Counted from the stretch's first letter, positions 10,592 through 21,768 are shown. The stretch is DNA of 64,000 bases from Acanthosepion pharaonis (GCA_903632075.3 CAHIKZ030004732.1:1578501-1642500), one strand, 5' to 3'. Notes: generated from the sequence alone by a model not told the origin. Numbers and translations: made by a program.

Positions 10592-11634
10592 ATTTTTGGG
10601 TTTTCTCGTTCTGTTGGCGTACCAGCACAAAGTTAAAGTATGCCCACTTTTATTGCAATTTTTGCAATATTTTTTGTTCTTAACTGGACAGAATTTCATC
10701 CAATGCCATTTACCACAATGGTAACATGGTCCGGGTGGTTTCTTTAACCTATTTGGGTTTTGGTTACTGCGGAATTTAGGACATGAGATTTGCTTTTTGT
10801 CTTTTTGAGGGGAATAGGAGGTAAACTTACTTCTGATTTTATTAATCTGAGTCACACCTGATTCCTCGATAGTATTTGAGTCACGCTTTACAGATATTAC
10901 TCTTTGACAGTCCTCTGCCAGTTTTTGGAGAGTTAATCCTTGTTCGTTGTCAAGCTTAGTCAGTACCCGTCGTCTGACTTCGGTGTCTTCTACTGATACT
11001 AGACCTTGTGCGAAAATTAAGCACTTGAAATCATTGGCAGTCAGTTCGGCTAATTTAAAATCATTACAGAGCTTGTTTACCGATGCTGCAAACGTTAGAA
11101 AATCTTGCTGGTTGTCTTTGACTGCGTTCAGGCATTTCCAATGTTTGTGGAACAAGGTTGTGTTAGGTCCGAATAGTTCCGATAGGAGCTTAATAGTCTC
11201 TGAAAAATTCAAGTCAGTGGTTTTCTTGGGTAGTATAAAGTCTACGAACCTACTATGTTCTGTAGTTCCCAGTTTTCTCAATAGAAGACGTACCTATTTT
11301 TTACTGGGGCATTGTTCACAGTCTACGTTGAAAATATCTTCGTAGCGCCTGTAAAAACCGCGAACGTTTTGTCGTTCTCTGGTACGTATTCAAATGTTTC
11401 TATTGAATTGTAGATTATACTCTGGGAGAATATTGTATCTTTTTCAGAGTTTGAGCAATTTAATGCATTTACGAGTAATTCTTTAAGTTGTTTCTGTTGT
11501 AGTCCAGCATTCTGAAGCATAATTTGTTGGAATTCCATTTGTTGTTTATGTAATTCCAAAAATAGTTTTTGTTGTCCTTCTTCTGATTTTTGTTGCTGAT
11601 CCAAATTTGCTTTTAGCATTTGAAAATCTTCCAT
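10592..11634 (-). pseudogene. gag: gag remnant of Gypsy element 1 with two zinc knuckles
   Basis: The chosen start is the ATG at 11634 (MEDFQMLKANLD), parallel to MEDFKN at the start of element 2 gag. A Gln-rich, likely coiled-coil N-terminal part follows. A frameshift near 11345 and a TAG near 11297 break the reading. It then continues with LLLRKLGTTEHSRF in an open frame that runs into pol. The nucleocapsid part has CYHCGKWHWMKFC and CKNCNKSGHTLTLC; the second fits CX2CX4HX4C and the first is CX2CX3HX4C. Gag would form the particle shell and bind element RNA. The capsid region resembles element 2. Confidence 0.88.
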
Positions 11635-12051
11635 ATTTAGGCAAACAAAAATGACAGCGATTTTTTGTTGCTTTGAACCCCGTTTACCAAGGGGAGGTAC
11701 ACAAAAAATCTGGATAGGTTTCTTTTTTTCTTTTACAAAAAAAAAAAAAAAAATATGGACAGACAATTAGTTAAACTAAACTAATTATGTGTTTAGCTTT
11801 TTTGAGATTCCGTGGTTCCGTTAATTTTAACGTAATTGTATCAATTTTCACCACACTTATGTATTTTTTTTTTATTGAGTTATAAAAAGGAGAAAACTCA
11901 CCTCAGTGAATTTGAGGGGAGAATAATTTTATGCACAAGTTCATAAAAAAAAAATTTAGATATTTTTTTTCGAAAACTTGAGTACAATGGTAGTACTTCG
12001 GCACTTGTGTTGTCAGTTCGTTTTATGAACATAACTGTGTGTGTGTATTTT

Positions 12052-12101
<50 letters not shown>

Positions 12102-12301
12102 ATCGTTCTCGTACTGTTATTTGGACAGACTTTAATATTCCGTAGATGTCGAATCGCTAGTTCGTCAATGCTGTTTGGTATCGGAATATATTTTTTTTTA
12201 TATATGTAGACGCTGGGTGTTGCGTTTAAATCGCTAATGTAGTAATACCAGCTTAATTTCTCGTTCAACGCTACTGTGGGGACACATGGAGTTTCTGTGT
12301 A
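11635..12301 (-). other. Leader of Gypsy element 1, with poly(A/T) and GT microsatellite
   Basis: No gene is seen. It holds T-rich runs near 11725-11755 and 11865-11875, and a GT tract at about 12055-12094. Small open frames across it translate simple repeats. Confidence 0.6.
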
Positions 12302-12497
12302 TTTTTCGAGTACTGTCGCTATTGATATGGTGAGAACGAAATTCTCGAATCTTTCTGTCGCCACTGATGTGGGACTGGCAAGGTATTGGGGTTTTCGACG
12401 TGAAAGCGTTTCTCGAATTCTTCGTCGACACAGATGTGGGACTGGTAAGGTATTGAGGTTTCGGCGTGAGTGCATTTCTCGAATTCTCGTCGCCACT
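12302..12497 (-). repeat. Reiterated leader containing the presumed primer-binding site, Gypsy element 1
   Basis: Next to the 5' LTR the minus strand reads TGGCGACGAGAATTCGAGA (12475-12495), the expected location of a tRNA primer-binding site. A 66-68 base unit carrying this motif plus a copy of the LTR-end word CCCACATC recurs at 12409-12474 and 12341-12408, with a weaker piece at 12302-12340. In the inner units the motif is altered (TGTCGACGAAG and TGGCGACAG). Confidence 0.85.
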
Positions 12498-12723
12498 GAT
12501 GTGGAGCCAAAGTAGGGACCACAGAAGGAAAACACGGAACACGGATTAGATGTAAGAAAGATATATTAACAACAGGTTACAGAGATAGTGTAAGCGGAGC
12601 TTACTATATGTTAGTGTCCAATACTCGTACGCGGCTCTCACTGTCTCTCTCTAGAGTGTCGTGACGCATACTAAATATAGACCTGGAAGAGTCTATTGTG
12701 TAGGTAGTTCCGGTCTCACAATA
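12498..12723 (-). repeat. 5' LTR of Gypsy element 1
   Basis: Aligns with 9231-9462. On the minus strand it starts TATTGTGAGACCGG and ends GGCTCCACATC. This LTR should hold the promoter for the element, but I cannot point to a clear TATA box. Confidence 0.92.
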
Positions 12724-12729
12724 AGTATT

Positions 12730-13429
12730 TAAAATCATTCAATTTTATTCACATTCGTTAAGATTTGGATTGTCATTTCCAAAGAAATTAAAGACTTGCT
12801 TATATTCTATGAATATTTTTACCTTCAATTAAAGTAACTGCGTATAACATTGTAACTATCAAGAATATGGGTTGCTTATAAGAGTTTTGCTTACATATAA
12901 CTATTTGGATTCCTCATCTCGATGACAAGTGCTATAACCAATTCTTTTTTTTTTTTTTTTACATGACAATTGTCAGTAAAAAACTTGAACAAGCAGGCGC
13001 GCGAGGAATACTTCACTGTGCGTTCCAACAGTGTCGTTTTATAATGAACACGCTAAGCTCTTAATTAAGTTTCAAGAAACAACAAGCTCGTTGGTTAGCA
13101 GTGAAAAGAAAACTGTGGTATATGTACAAAAAAAGTTTTTTTGAAAATAAATACATACTTTACCTATTCATAAAGAAGCGAAACTTTATTTTTCAAGTGA
13201 AAATTGTTTTTCGAAATGAGTTTAAACAAATGAAATTTCTACTGAAGTGGTACATTTTCATTTTTCACATACCGTGTCCCTTCGCCACATGGGGTACCAT
13301 GACTGTCCACAACATCCTGTCTCATTCTACTCGAAGTAACGTTTAACTCTTTTTATCCTTTATGTCCCCTCTTTGATATCCTTTACCCAAAATCATTAGG
13401 TAGGTTATTTTTTGTTTACCACAGCACAG
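12730..13429. other. No gene seen
   Basis: The frame at 13101-13346 has no recognisable domain. A T-run lies at about 12943-12960. Confidence 0.5.
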
Positions 13430-13660
13430 CCTTCCTATGTTATGTGAGTGCTAAAGTTTCCAAGTCTTCTTTCCTTATAATGTGCCCATAATTTTTTATT
13501 ATCTGAAGTATAAGTGTACATCGAACCATTTTAGAACTTCTTTGTTTCTGATCTGTTCTGTCCATAGTATTCACATCTCTCCGAATTTCTTTATCTATAA
13601 AGAAATTTCGCAGCATTCACTACTATAAAAACAAATATGAAATAGTAGTTCAACACCCTT
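13430..13660 (-). pseudogene. RTE-type LINE C-terminal fragment (antisense)
   Basis: The plus strand carries 'ccaagtcttctttccttataatg', 'tccatagtattcacatctc' and 'gcagcattcactactat'. The same word order is found at 40140-40510 and 45010-45420. In reverse complement it resembles the region encoding the IPWT...VL and 'LGHIMRKE'-type C-terminus seen at 24905-25465. It is heavily decayed. Confidence 0.5.
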
Positions 13661-13939
13661 TTCTTTGTTTCTAATAAAATATTCCTATGTCTTAATACTT
13701 TGCTTAGTTTCTGGAAGGCATCTTTCTCTGTTCCGGCGCGCTTTCTGTAACACACTGATCATCGTCATAATAACGTTAATGAAATAATAGGGCTAAGAAC
13801 AAAGTCTGCACATATTTTGAAGATTCTATAGATATTTATTTTCTAATTTAATAATCTTATTATGCAACGAAATTTTAAAATAAGAATTAAACATAAACTG
13901 ATTACATATAGTTGTTTAAATATATATTTTCATCAACAA

Positions 13940-14560
13940 ATTTCCTGACTTGGCGTCTATGCTGATGACACAGCTATTCACTCCTGTCTCACTGGCAAGT
14001 CTAATAGATTCGGTAATCAAAATCAAACTGGCAGCAGTTTTGAAAATTACCTTCAATCTGTTGAGAAAATAAGTGTTTTGTTAATTTTAACACTTCCAAA
14101 ATGAAACTGCTCTATATTAATCATCTTAAAGAATATTTTTTACTTTCTATCGGCATGGCTGATGCTAACCTCCAGGAGAGTAAGTCACTACGAATGTTTG
14201 GTTTCACGATTTCAACTCACAAGGGAAATTATTATATTGAATTAATTGCTAAGTCTGCTGGAAATCGATTCACAATGTTGTGCTAGACAATTTTTCTCAC
14301 CAAAATCTATCGGGCACATTTATAAGTCTATCATTTCTCTATGCATCGAATATTGCTGCCACATATGATCTTGTGCTTCTGATTTATATCTAGAGATTCT
14401 TGACAAAATCAAAAGAAGAATCTGCAATGTCATCGGTTCTGACTGGCATTTCGGATTGAATCATTTTTCCCACCGACGTAATCTAGATCCCGTTGTGTCT
14501 TCAAAAGATATTTTCTGATGAGCTTTCATCGTTGTTACCACTGCGTGTTCACGAAAGCCC
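13940..14560 (+). pseudogene. LINE reverse transcriptase fragment with YADD motif
   Basis: The YADD catalytic motif of a non-LTR reverse transcriptase is seen at 13958-13969 (VYADDTAIHSCLTGKS). Downstream, in changing frames, are KLLYINHLKEYF, GMADANLQES, FGFTIST, ARQFFSPKSI, YKSIISLCIEYCCH, ILDKIKRRICNVIG and a HRRN-like piece. This order is the thumb-to-C-terminal part of a LINE ORF2. Multiple frameshifts and stops make it a pseudogene. The C-terminal and 3' parts of what is probably the same family are at 1030-1370, 35465-35755 and 54545-55110. Confidence 0.8.
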
Positions 14561-14744
14561 CCGTATAATAATATTAGATAAACACCCATCTGTCATCAAG
14601 CCGTGAACACATAAACAACTACAGCCGTGTTTAAAAATGCATTTCTGCAATATTTTAAAATGAAAGTAAGCAGCATTTCTGAAATTATCACAATGGCTTG
14701 GCTAAAATAATAGTGATAAAGTCGCCTTCAGAATAACTGTTTGA

Positions 14745-15170
14745 AACAAAGTTACAGTGATATTACAAATAACTAAGTGTCTCAAATAATGACACAGTGG
14801 CCTTACAAATAACTAAGTGTTTCAAATAGTGACACAGTGGTTTTTTGCCAATATGTAAGGATTTCAAATAATGCCACGGTGACCTTGACAATAGCTAATG
14901 CTTTCAACTCCTAGCACAGTTGACTTGCCAATATTTAATGATTTCAATTAGTGACACAGTAGCTTTGCCAATAATTAAGGGTTTCAAATAGTAACCATTG
15001 GCCTTATCAATACATAATGATTTCAAATAGTGACACATCGATCTTACCAATAATTAACGGTTTCAAATAGTGACCTAGTGACCTTGCCAATAATTAAGGG
15101 TTCAAATAGTGAAACCCTGGCCTTGCTAATGACTAATGGTTTTAAATAGTAACACAATGGCTTTATATAT
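14745..15170. repeat. 40-bp minisatellite (about 10 copies)
   Basis: The unit is TTTCAAATAGTGACACAGTG followed by GCCTTGCCAATAATTAAGGG. Unit starts are spaced about 40-41 bases (for example 14821, 14862, 14903, 14943). Copies differ by several substitutions and small gaps, so the array is old. Confidence 0.92.
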
Positions 15171-15984
15171 AACAATGTTTTCACTTCATTTTGCTTTCTT
15201 TCTTCAACGTAATTGGTTATTTTAGTCAAAATTGAAAGATTTTCCAACTAATATATATGTTTCAATGTTTATTGATTTGCTCTCCTTGCTTATTAGTATT
15301 GGAATTGTTGCCAGTGTTTGTGTTTAAGCTACTGAAAAAAAAAACAACTTTCGATTGTTAATTTAAAAGCAAATGTTTCCTCCGACTACACCAGGAAATT
15401 TCTACTCATATCCAATCGATCATACATTTTCTATGTAACCTACTTGATAGTTGAGATAATTGCTTACTTCTTGCACCTGTCACAGGTGTAAATCCTAAAA
15501 TAAATTTCAGAATTTTGAATGCTGATTTCCCTGACTTTGATGATTGTGTAATATTTGCTTTTCTTTCGGTCGGCAGGGTTAGCACAAGATTAATTCATGA
15601 GAAATGGGTGTAAATTATTATGTATTGTTCGAGTCTTATAAATGGGGAGGTTTTGGCTGTCTAAGAAATCAATACAGGTACTTCATCGATATTCTCTGTA
15701 AACGATGATGATCATCATACTCATCACTCTTTTAACCCGGGAGAAAGTTATGAACGGAAGCTCGAATTTCTTTTGTAACCGATTTATTTTAATATTTGTT
15801 TAGTTCATCTTTCTAACATTCCCAATGCTTTGATAATATCAGATATGAATACTTAGTGAGTCAAAGTTGGATATGATTATTGCGTAACCTCTTTTGATTT
15901 GGAAGAATGAATAATCCTTCATCATGGAACCAAATGTACCGAAAAACCTGTAGTGTATCTGTATTTGAATTTTTGGCTATGCAC
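15171..15984. other. No gene seen
   Basis: AT-rich sequence without recognisable features. Confidence 0.5.
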
Positions 15985-16068
15985 TGGGCATGCAATGAGG
16001 ATCGAACTCGCTACTGCACTGGTCATAAGGTTAAGTTTGTTAACCACTTCTCTAAGACAAGTAGACCC
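15985..16068 (-). repeat. tRNA-derived SINE head
   Basis: On the minus strand TTAGAGAAGTGGTTAA (A box, about 16040-16055) and GCGAGTTCGATCCTC (B box, about 15997-16011) are about 45 bases apart, the usual tRNA spacing. No folded tRNA with a full acceptor stem is evident. A T-rich stretch lies on the plus strand beyond it. The frame at 15907-16191 only translates this SINE. Confidence 0.6.
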
Positions 16069-16684
16069 TTTCTTCTTTTCTTTTTCTTATTTCTTTCCCT
16101 TGCTGTCATTTTTATTCAGATTTTTTTATCGCTTCTTTTCGTCTTCATCCTTTTTCACGTTCTTTCTATTTTGTTATTGAAGAAATCGTAACACAAAAAA
16201 ATGAAATAAAAATAAAGCAAATAAAAAACTGTTTCTGCTCGATTTTTAAAGCATTAAGTTGATTATTTTAAAATTGATTTTCATTTTAACATAAATAAGA
16301 ATGTTCGTGTAAAATTTGATTTATATATTTTCCTTATAGAGGCTATTGAAATAATAAAAAGAATAGTTTTACTGGTCACTGCCATTTTATTCAAAATCTA
16401 CAAAATTTGTTTTTTTTTTTCATTTCTCATTGATGTCATTTCTACACATCAACTCCAGGTTTAAATATTTCTCCTTCTCAATTCGACGTCGAATAAGAAA
16501 ATTCAATGGATATTTATTTTCACTCCCCAATTCTGCAGGAGTCGGGCAAAGATGTAAATATGAGTCATTATAAGTAAGAAACTGTTATTTTTGTTGACCT
16601 TCGTTTCAAAATTTTATTTAATTCTAAAAATGTACAAATCCTATTTAATTCAGAAAGAGATATTGAGAAAAAGAAAGAAAGTAA

Positions 16685-16724
<40 letters not shown>

Positions 16725-17334
16725 GAAAGTGAGATTCCGCTGACAAAGAGAAAGAAAAGTTAGAAAAAGGAAAAAGAAAGAAAGTAAAAGAAAGAAAGAA
16801 AGACGGAAACAAAGAAACAAAAAGGAGGAAAGAATGTTTGATTTGATTTTTATCATAACCGTGTTGTACGAAATGCTTTTTCCAATTATTCATATGTAAT
16901 GGCATAAGAAATAGAAATATTGTATGCCTAGTGACAAATTCTGTAACAAATTTGAAAAAATGAGATAAGAAAGATTGTGTTTCAATCTTTTAAGTGGGGA
17001 GAATATGCTTTTCTTCCTCGAAAAATCAGCATTGGAAATTTTTATGTTTTTACTCGCGTTTGAACACAAAGATAAAATCTAAATAAGTTAACATCTGATA
17101 GGGATAATATATTTAAATAAGTAAAAATTTTAAGTTATATAAATATATACTTTTTTACGTGAGTGAAATTTATGCATAGATATTCTGAAAAGTGGGATTC
17201 AAACGCATCTTTCTATACGATTCGGGTGTGGATTGTGAATTTTAACTGTTTTTTGTGAAGAAAAATTAAATGTATTTTCGTCATTTGGTGCTCTTTTATT
17301 CCCAGAAAGAAAAAAAAACTCTATACACACAGCA
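16069..17334. other. No gene seen; contains (GAAA)n tract
   Basis: 16676-16805 is a GAAA-type microsatellite with interruptions. The rest is AT-rich and unremarkable. Confidence 0.6.
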
Positions 17335-17426
17335 AAAAGATATATCCCCTTTATATTAATTAAGATATATACCCTTTATATTAAGACATATACCCTTTAT
17401 ATTAAGACATATGCCCTTTATATTAA
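17335..17426. repeat. 21-bp minisatellite, left part
   Basis: The unit is ATTAAGACATATGCCCTTTA plus T. About four units precede Gypsy element 2, and the array resumes at 21769. Confidence 0.92.
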
Positions 17427-17762
17427 TGTTAAGGGGTCCACCCCTTTTTATACAAGTGGACTCGCCCAGTGTGTACTTGTACTGCTGCCGGTGAATACCC
17501 GGAAGTGAGAGTGTGAGGGAGTTAGAGTTTGAGGTAACGGCTTTGTAGGAGTCAGAGTTACGAGCACGTAGACTCTGAAGAAAGTGATACTTCGATACTG
17601 AATTTCCCAGACTGTATATATATTATTATTGCTACTAACCGCATTCCTGGGTCTACTAACCGTATTACCAATTGTATTATTACGTCAATACATTTATTTG
17701 CTATATTTCATTTCTGCGTTTGTCATTCATTTGAGACCGGATTTCATCCGGAATCCACAACA
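17427..17762 (+). repeat. 5' LTR of Gypsy element 2
   Basis: Full-length partner of 21448-21768. It carries 16 extra bases near 17516-17531 relative to the 3' LTR. A TATATATATT tract at about 17613-17626 may serve as a TATA-type signal, but this is a guess. Confidence 0.94.
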
Positions 17763-17930
17763 AATTGGCGACGAGCGATTCAAACTCACACGAGAAGAAG
17801 AAATAAAAAAATTCTCCCCTCGTCCACAACAAATTGGCGACGAGCGATTTGAACTCACAAAGAAAGAACAAACAACAAAAAAATTTTCCCTCGTCGTCCG
17901 CAACAAATTGACGACAAAGAGTTACGAGGA
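17755..17930 (+). repeat. Reiterated leader containing the presumed primer-binding site, Gypsy element 2
   Basis: Immediately after the LTR the motif AATTGGCGACGAGCGATT appears at 17763, again exactly at 17832, and in decayed form (AATTGACGACAAAG) at 17905. Each unit begins with the LTR-end word CCACAACA and is 69-74 bases long. The first copy is in the position expected of a primer-binding site. Confidence 0.88.
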
Positions 17931-17956
17931 TTAAAAATACGTAAAATTGAGTTATC

Positions 17957-18990
17957 ATGGAAGATTTTAAAAATATTTTGGTAGAACTGGTAAAATACCA
18001 AAATGATAAACAATTACAACTACAAGAAAGAATGGAAGAAAAATGGCAAAAGCAATTACTACAAACGCAGAAGGAAAATCAAGAAAGACAAATAGAGCTC
18101 CAGGAACTAATATTGAAAGTAGCGGGTAACAAGCAATTAGATATTGAAAAAGAGGCAACTTTTTCGCAAGACGCAGTGTGGAATACCATAGAGATTTTCA
18201 AATATTCTCTAGATGGGATAAAAAATTTCGGAGATTACTTCAGAAGATATGAAGACATCTTTAACATCGACTGTCAAAACTGGACAGAAGCAAAAAAGCT
18301 ACGTCTATTGCTTAGAAAATTAGGAACTGAAGAATATACAAAGTTCGTGGATTATATCTTGCCAAATGAATGAATTAACATTTGACGAAGCAGTTATATA
18401 TCTTAAACAACTCTTTAGTCCAAAAATATTACTCTTTCACAAGAGGTGGAAATGCCTTAACCTGGTAAAGGGCAATAATGAGGATTATTCCACGCAATCG
18501 TAAATAAACCTTGTGACGACTTCAAATTAGCGGAATTAACCCCGGACAATTTCAAGTGTCTCATCTTTGTTCAAGGGTTAGTTTCAACAAAAGATAGTGA
18601 AATGCACAAAAGAATGCTTTCAAAATTACAAAATGAACCTGGACTAACACTACAACAATTATCGGAAGATTGCCAGAAATGTCTAAGTATAAAGAAAGAC
18701 TCGAAGGACATTGAGGAGTCAGCTGTATCTCATATACGTAAGTTAAACAAAAGTCTACGTTCTTCACCCTCCCCGGAAAGAAAAAAAAACTATAATAAGA
18801 GAAAAAGTACAACATACAGGGCAAATTATGACGAAAATCGAAGCAAATATAAGCCCCCCACCCACATCAGCATGTTATCGATGCGGAGGACTATATTGGA
18901 ACAACGGTTGCTGTTTTAAATATAAAGACTGTCTTGAGTGTGGAAAAATGGGCCACAAGGCATCCCGATGTAGGAACAGAAAAGATACTA
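17957..18990 (+). pseudogene. gag: gag remnant of Gypsy element 2
   Basis: The start MEDFKNILVELVKYQ at 17957 follows the leader directly. A Lys/Gln/Glu-rich, probably coiled-coil N-terminal part leads to a capsid-like region (IFKYSLDGIKNFGDYFRRY, LLLRKLGTEEYTKF). A stop at 18371-18373 and later frameshifts (for example near 18490-18600) break it. Two zinc-knuckle regions lie at about 18873-18974: CYRCGGLYWNNGC, which lacks the normal His, and CLECGKMGHKASRC, which fits CX2CX4HX4C. It would bind element RNA if intact. It is close to gag of element 1. Confidence 0.9.
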
Positions 18991-21440
18991 GTAGAATAAG
19001 AGCTACTAGGATGCATAACGAAGACAATACCAACATAAAGAAATATGTGGAACTTGTAAAAAGATAAAATTGCAACTGGATTTGGGTTCCGACCTCACGA
19101 CAATCAACCTACAGACATGGAGAAAACTTAACAGACCAACCATGTTACACACAAAAAATTGCCAAGTCGGTTACAGGCAAACGAATAAAATTCGAAGGAG
19201 AAATAATCGTGAATGTTAAATTTCACGGGAAAACAAAAAAACTTAAGATATACGTTATGAAAGATACTGTAGGTATCGACTGGATGCAAAAGTTTAACGT
19301 TTGGGATCTACCTATCAGCTCTTTTTGAAAAAAGTTAGAGGTTGAACCATCAGATGCTATAAAATTAAAGGAAGAATTATATAAACAATTTCCTGAGGTA
19401 TTTTCGAGCGGGTTGGGACGATGCAACAAATTTGAGGCTAAAATTGAATTAAAAGAAAACGTCCAACCAGTTTTTAAAAAGAAGCGAAACGTACCGTTCG
19501 CTACTATAGAAAAAATCGACAAAGAATTGGAGAGACTTGAATAAACTGGGATTCTTTCAAAAATAGAGTTTAGTGAGTGGGCGGCGCCGGTGGTTTATGT
19601 AAAAAAGAAATCAGGAGAAATCCACGTATGCGCAGATTTTTCGACGGCTATAAAAGACCATCATTACCCACTACCGAGCCCAGAGGAACTACTTACAAAG
19701 CTCAATGGCGGTAAGATATTTTCAAAAATAGATCTAAGTGAGGCTTATGAACAGATCCCAATACAAAAGAGAATACGAAAATCCTTTGCATTAATACGCA
19801 CAAAGGGTTGTACAAATTCAACAGACTACCATTCGGAGTAAAAGTTACACCTGCAATTTTCCAGCAGACGATGGACACAATGCTCACGAGCCAGAATTTC
19901 GCGACCGCTTATCTGGATGACATTCTAATCAAGAGCGACAATGTTGAAGAACACATATCACATAAAGGGAATTTTCAGAAGACTTCAGGACTTTGGGTTC
20001 AAAGTAAAAAGAGAAAAGTGTGATTTTTTCCTAAATTAAATACTTAGGTAAGATAATAAATGAAAATGGCCGAAAATCGGACTCATAGAGGGCATCGGCA
20101 ATTAAAAATATGCCTGAACCAAAAAATGTTGCAGAACTACAAAGTTTCCTGGGTCTAGCTAACTACAATGGTGAATTTATTGATAATATGCATAAACTGA
20201 AGGCCCCACTAAATGAGTTACTAATAAAGGAGAATAATTGGAATAGGACAGAGGACTGTAAAAAAGCATTTAAGGAAATAATACAAAAATTAACTTTGGA
20301 GTTAGCATTGACACATTTCGATCCCGAACTCGAAATCATTATTGCAAGTGACGCGAGCTCACATGGGGTAGGTGCGTGTATTTTACACAAGATGCCGAAC
20401 GGTACAAACAAACCCGTTGCACACGCATCTAGATCATTATTACCGGCGGAGAGAAACTATTCACAGATCGAAAAGGAGGCATTGGGCATAATTTTTGCAG
20501 TAACTTGTTTTCACAGATATATTTATGGGAGAGAGTTCACGCTCCAAACGAACCACAAACCATTTCTTTCTAAAGTCGACAAACCGTGGTCCAGAATCCA
20601 CGTGGATTCCGGAGGACCAATTGAGGGTTACTACTATTTAATAACAGTAGATAGTTTCAGTAAATGGCCAGAGGTTGTCAGATTTAAACACCCGACGACA
20701 GAAAATACCATAAACTGTTTACACGAACTATTCGCGAGATTTGGCGTCGCGGATTGTTTGGTAAGCGATAACGGCACACAATTTATCTCCAGTGACTTCA
20801 AAGAATTTTGTGAGATATATCAAGTAAAATATATCAAGATAGCTCCGTACCACCCGAGGTCGAACGGACAAGCTGAAAGATTCGTTGTCACACTAAAAAG
20901 AGCGTTAAAAAAGCCGATTATGTACCGACGATAAAAGCGATACAACAGTTCCTCCAAGTGTATAGAATAACACCTAACGTGAACACGCCATCGGGTCTTT
21001 CACCAGCGGAATTGATGTTTGCTCGGAGAATAAGGTCTGTGTTTGACAAATTATTGCCAAACAAGAACAAAAACCAGTATACACCTATTGTACCCAAGAG
21101 ATCATTTAAACCAGGAGAACGGGTTTACTTTAGGATGTTTTGAAACAATATGGCTTACTGGGAGCCTGGCACAATAATTAACAGTTTAGGAAATGTGATG
21201 TACACAGTACAAGGCGAGAAGTTTTCACATAAAAGACATTGACCAATTACAAAAAAGACGGGTTGAGGAGCCAAGCTCGTCACCCACAGAAAATGACGAT
21301 TCAATGGATGCAATCTTTGAAGCTTTTGAGATCCAAAGACACAGAAATTAGAAGGTCAAACAGGAAGAGAAAATTTACCGAAACTCTGATTATCGACCAT
21401 AAGAGAAAAAATACTAACTCCCCACGAAAGGGATCTAAGG
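18991..21440 (+). pseudogene. pol: pol remnant of Gypsy element 2 (protease, RT, RNase H, integrase)
   Basis: Protease: the site normally DSG reads DLG in LQLDLGSDLTTIN (about 19070-19110). RT: SEWAAPVVYVKKKSGEIHV, then FSKIDLSEAYEQIP, then after a frameshift near 19808 FNRLPFGVKV and YLDD (19910-19921), so the palm core is present. RNase H: IIIASDASSHGVGAC, but the third acidic site reads TNHKP instead of TDHKP. At about 20570 RNase H joins in frame to the integrase core, losing the RNase H end and the integrase zinc finger. Integrase keeps VDSGGP, SDNGTQF and SNGQAER, a D..D35E pattern. A frameshift near 20925 and a stop near 21141 precede a GPY/F-like end (YWEPGTIINS). Confidence 0.92.
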
Positions 21441-21447
21441 AGGGGGG
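21437..21447 (+). other. Polypurine tract of Gypsy element 2
   Basis: AAGGAGGGGGG directly precedes the 3' LTR. Confidence 0.88.
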
Positions 21448-21768
21448 TGTTAAGAGGTCCACCCCTTTTTATACAAGTGAACTCGCCCAGTGTGTACTTG
21501 TACTTCTACCGGTGAATACCCAGAAGTGAGAGTGTGAGGTAACGGCTTTGTAGGAGTCACAGTTGCGAGCACGTAGACTCAGAAGGAAGTGATACTTCGA
21601 TACTGAATTTCCCAGACTGTATATATGTTATTATTGCTACTAACCGCATTCCTGGGTCTACTAACCGTATTACCAATTGTATTATTACGTCAATACATTT
21701 ATTTACGATATTTCATTCCTGTGTTTGTCATTCATTTGAGACCGGATTTCATCTCGGAATCCACAACA
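21448..21768 (+). repeat. 3' LTR of Gypsy element 2
   Basis: Partner of 17427-17762, preceded by the polypurine tract and followed by ATTAA. Confidence 0.94.

Larger units (their letters stand above)
9231..12723 (-). mobile_element. Gypsy-type LTR retrotransposon 1, internally deleted, non-autonomous
   Basis: Two near-identical LTRs bound a minus-strand interior with a leader, gag, protease, a truncated RT, the start of RNase H and a Pol C-terminal tail. A candidate target-site duplication AGTATT lies at 9225-9230 and 12724-12729. The polypurine tract sits next to the 3' LTR and a presumed primer-binding site next to the 5' LTR, so the boundaries are well supported. Two internal deletions removed the RT catalytic core and nearly all of RNase H and integrase. 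The interior is about 3 kb. The LTRs differ by roughly ten changes by eye, so the insertion is not brand new. Gag and Pol resemble those of element 2 at 17427-21768. Confidence 0.92.
17427..21768 (+). mobile_element. Gypsy-type LTR retrotransposon 2, inserted in a minisatellite
   Basis: LTRs at 17427-17762 and 21448-21768 start TGTTAAG and end CACAACA. The target-site duplication is ATTAA at 17422-17426 and 21769-21773. Because every minisatellite unit contains ATTAA this duplication alone is weak, but the clean split of the array supports it. The interior carries a leader, gag, protease, RT, RNase H and integrase, all interrupted by frameshifts and stops. One in-frame deletion joins RNase H to the integrase core. 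LTRs differ by about 15 substitutions and a 16-base gap by eye. The element is dead in itself. Confidence 0.95.

Noticed and set aside
12023..12535. A 170-codon minus-strand open frame
   Set aside because: It spans the 5' LTR, the reiterated leader and a GT microsatellite of Gypsy element 1. Its repeated phrases are translations of the leader units.
15907..16191. 94-codon plus-strand open frame
   Set aside because: Overlaps an antisense tRNA-derived SINE head followed by a T-rich tract.
17629..17934. 101-codon plus-strand open frame
   Set aside because: Runs from the LTR through the leader repeats of element 2, upstream of the real gag start.
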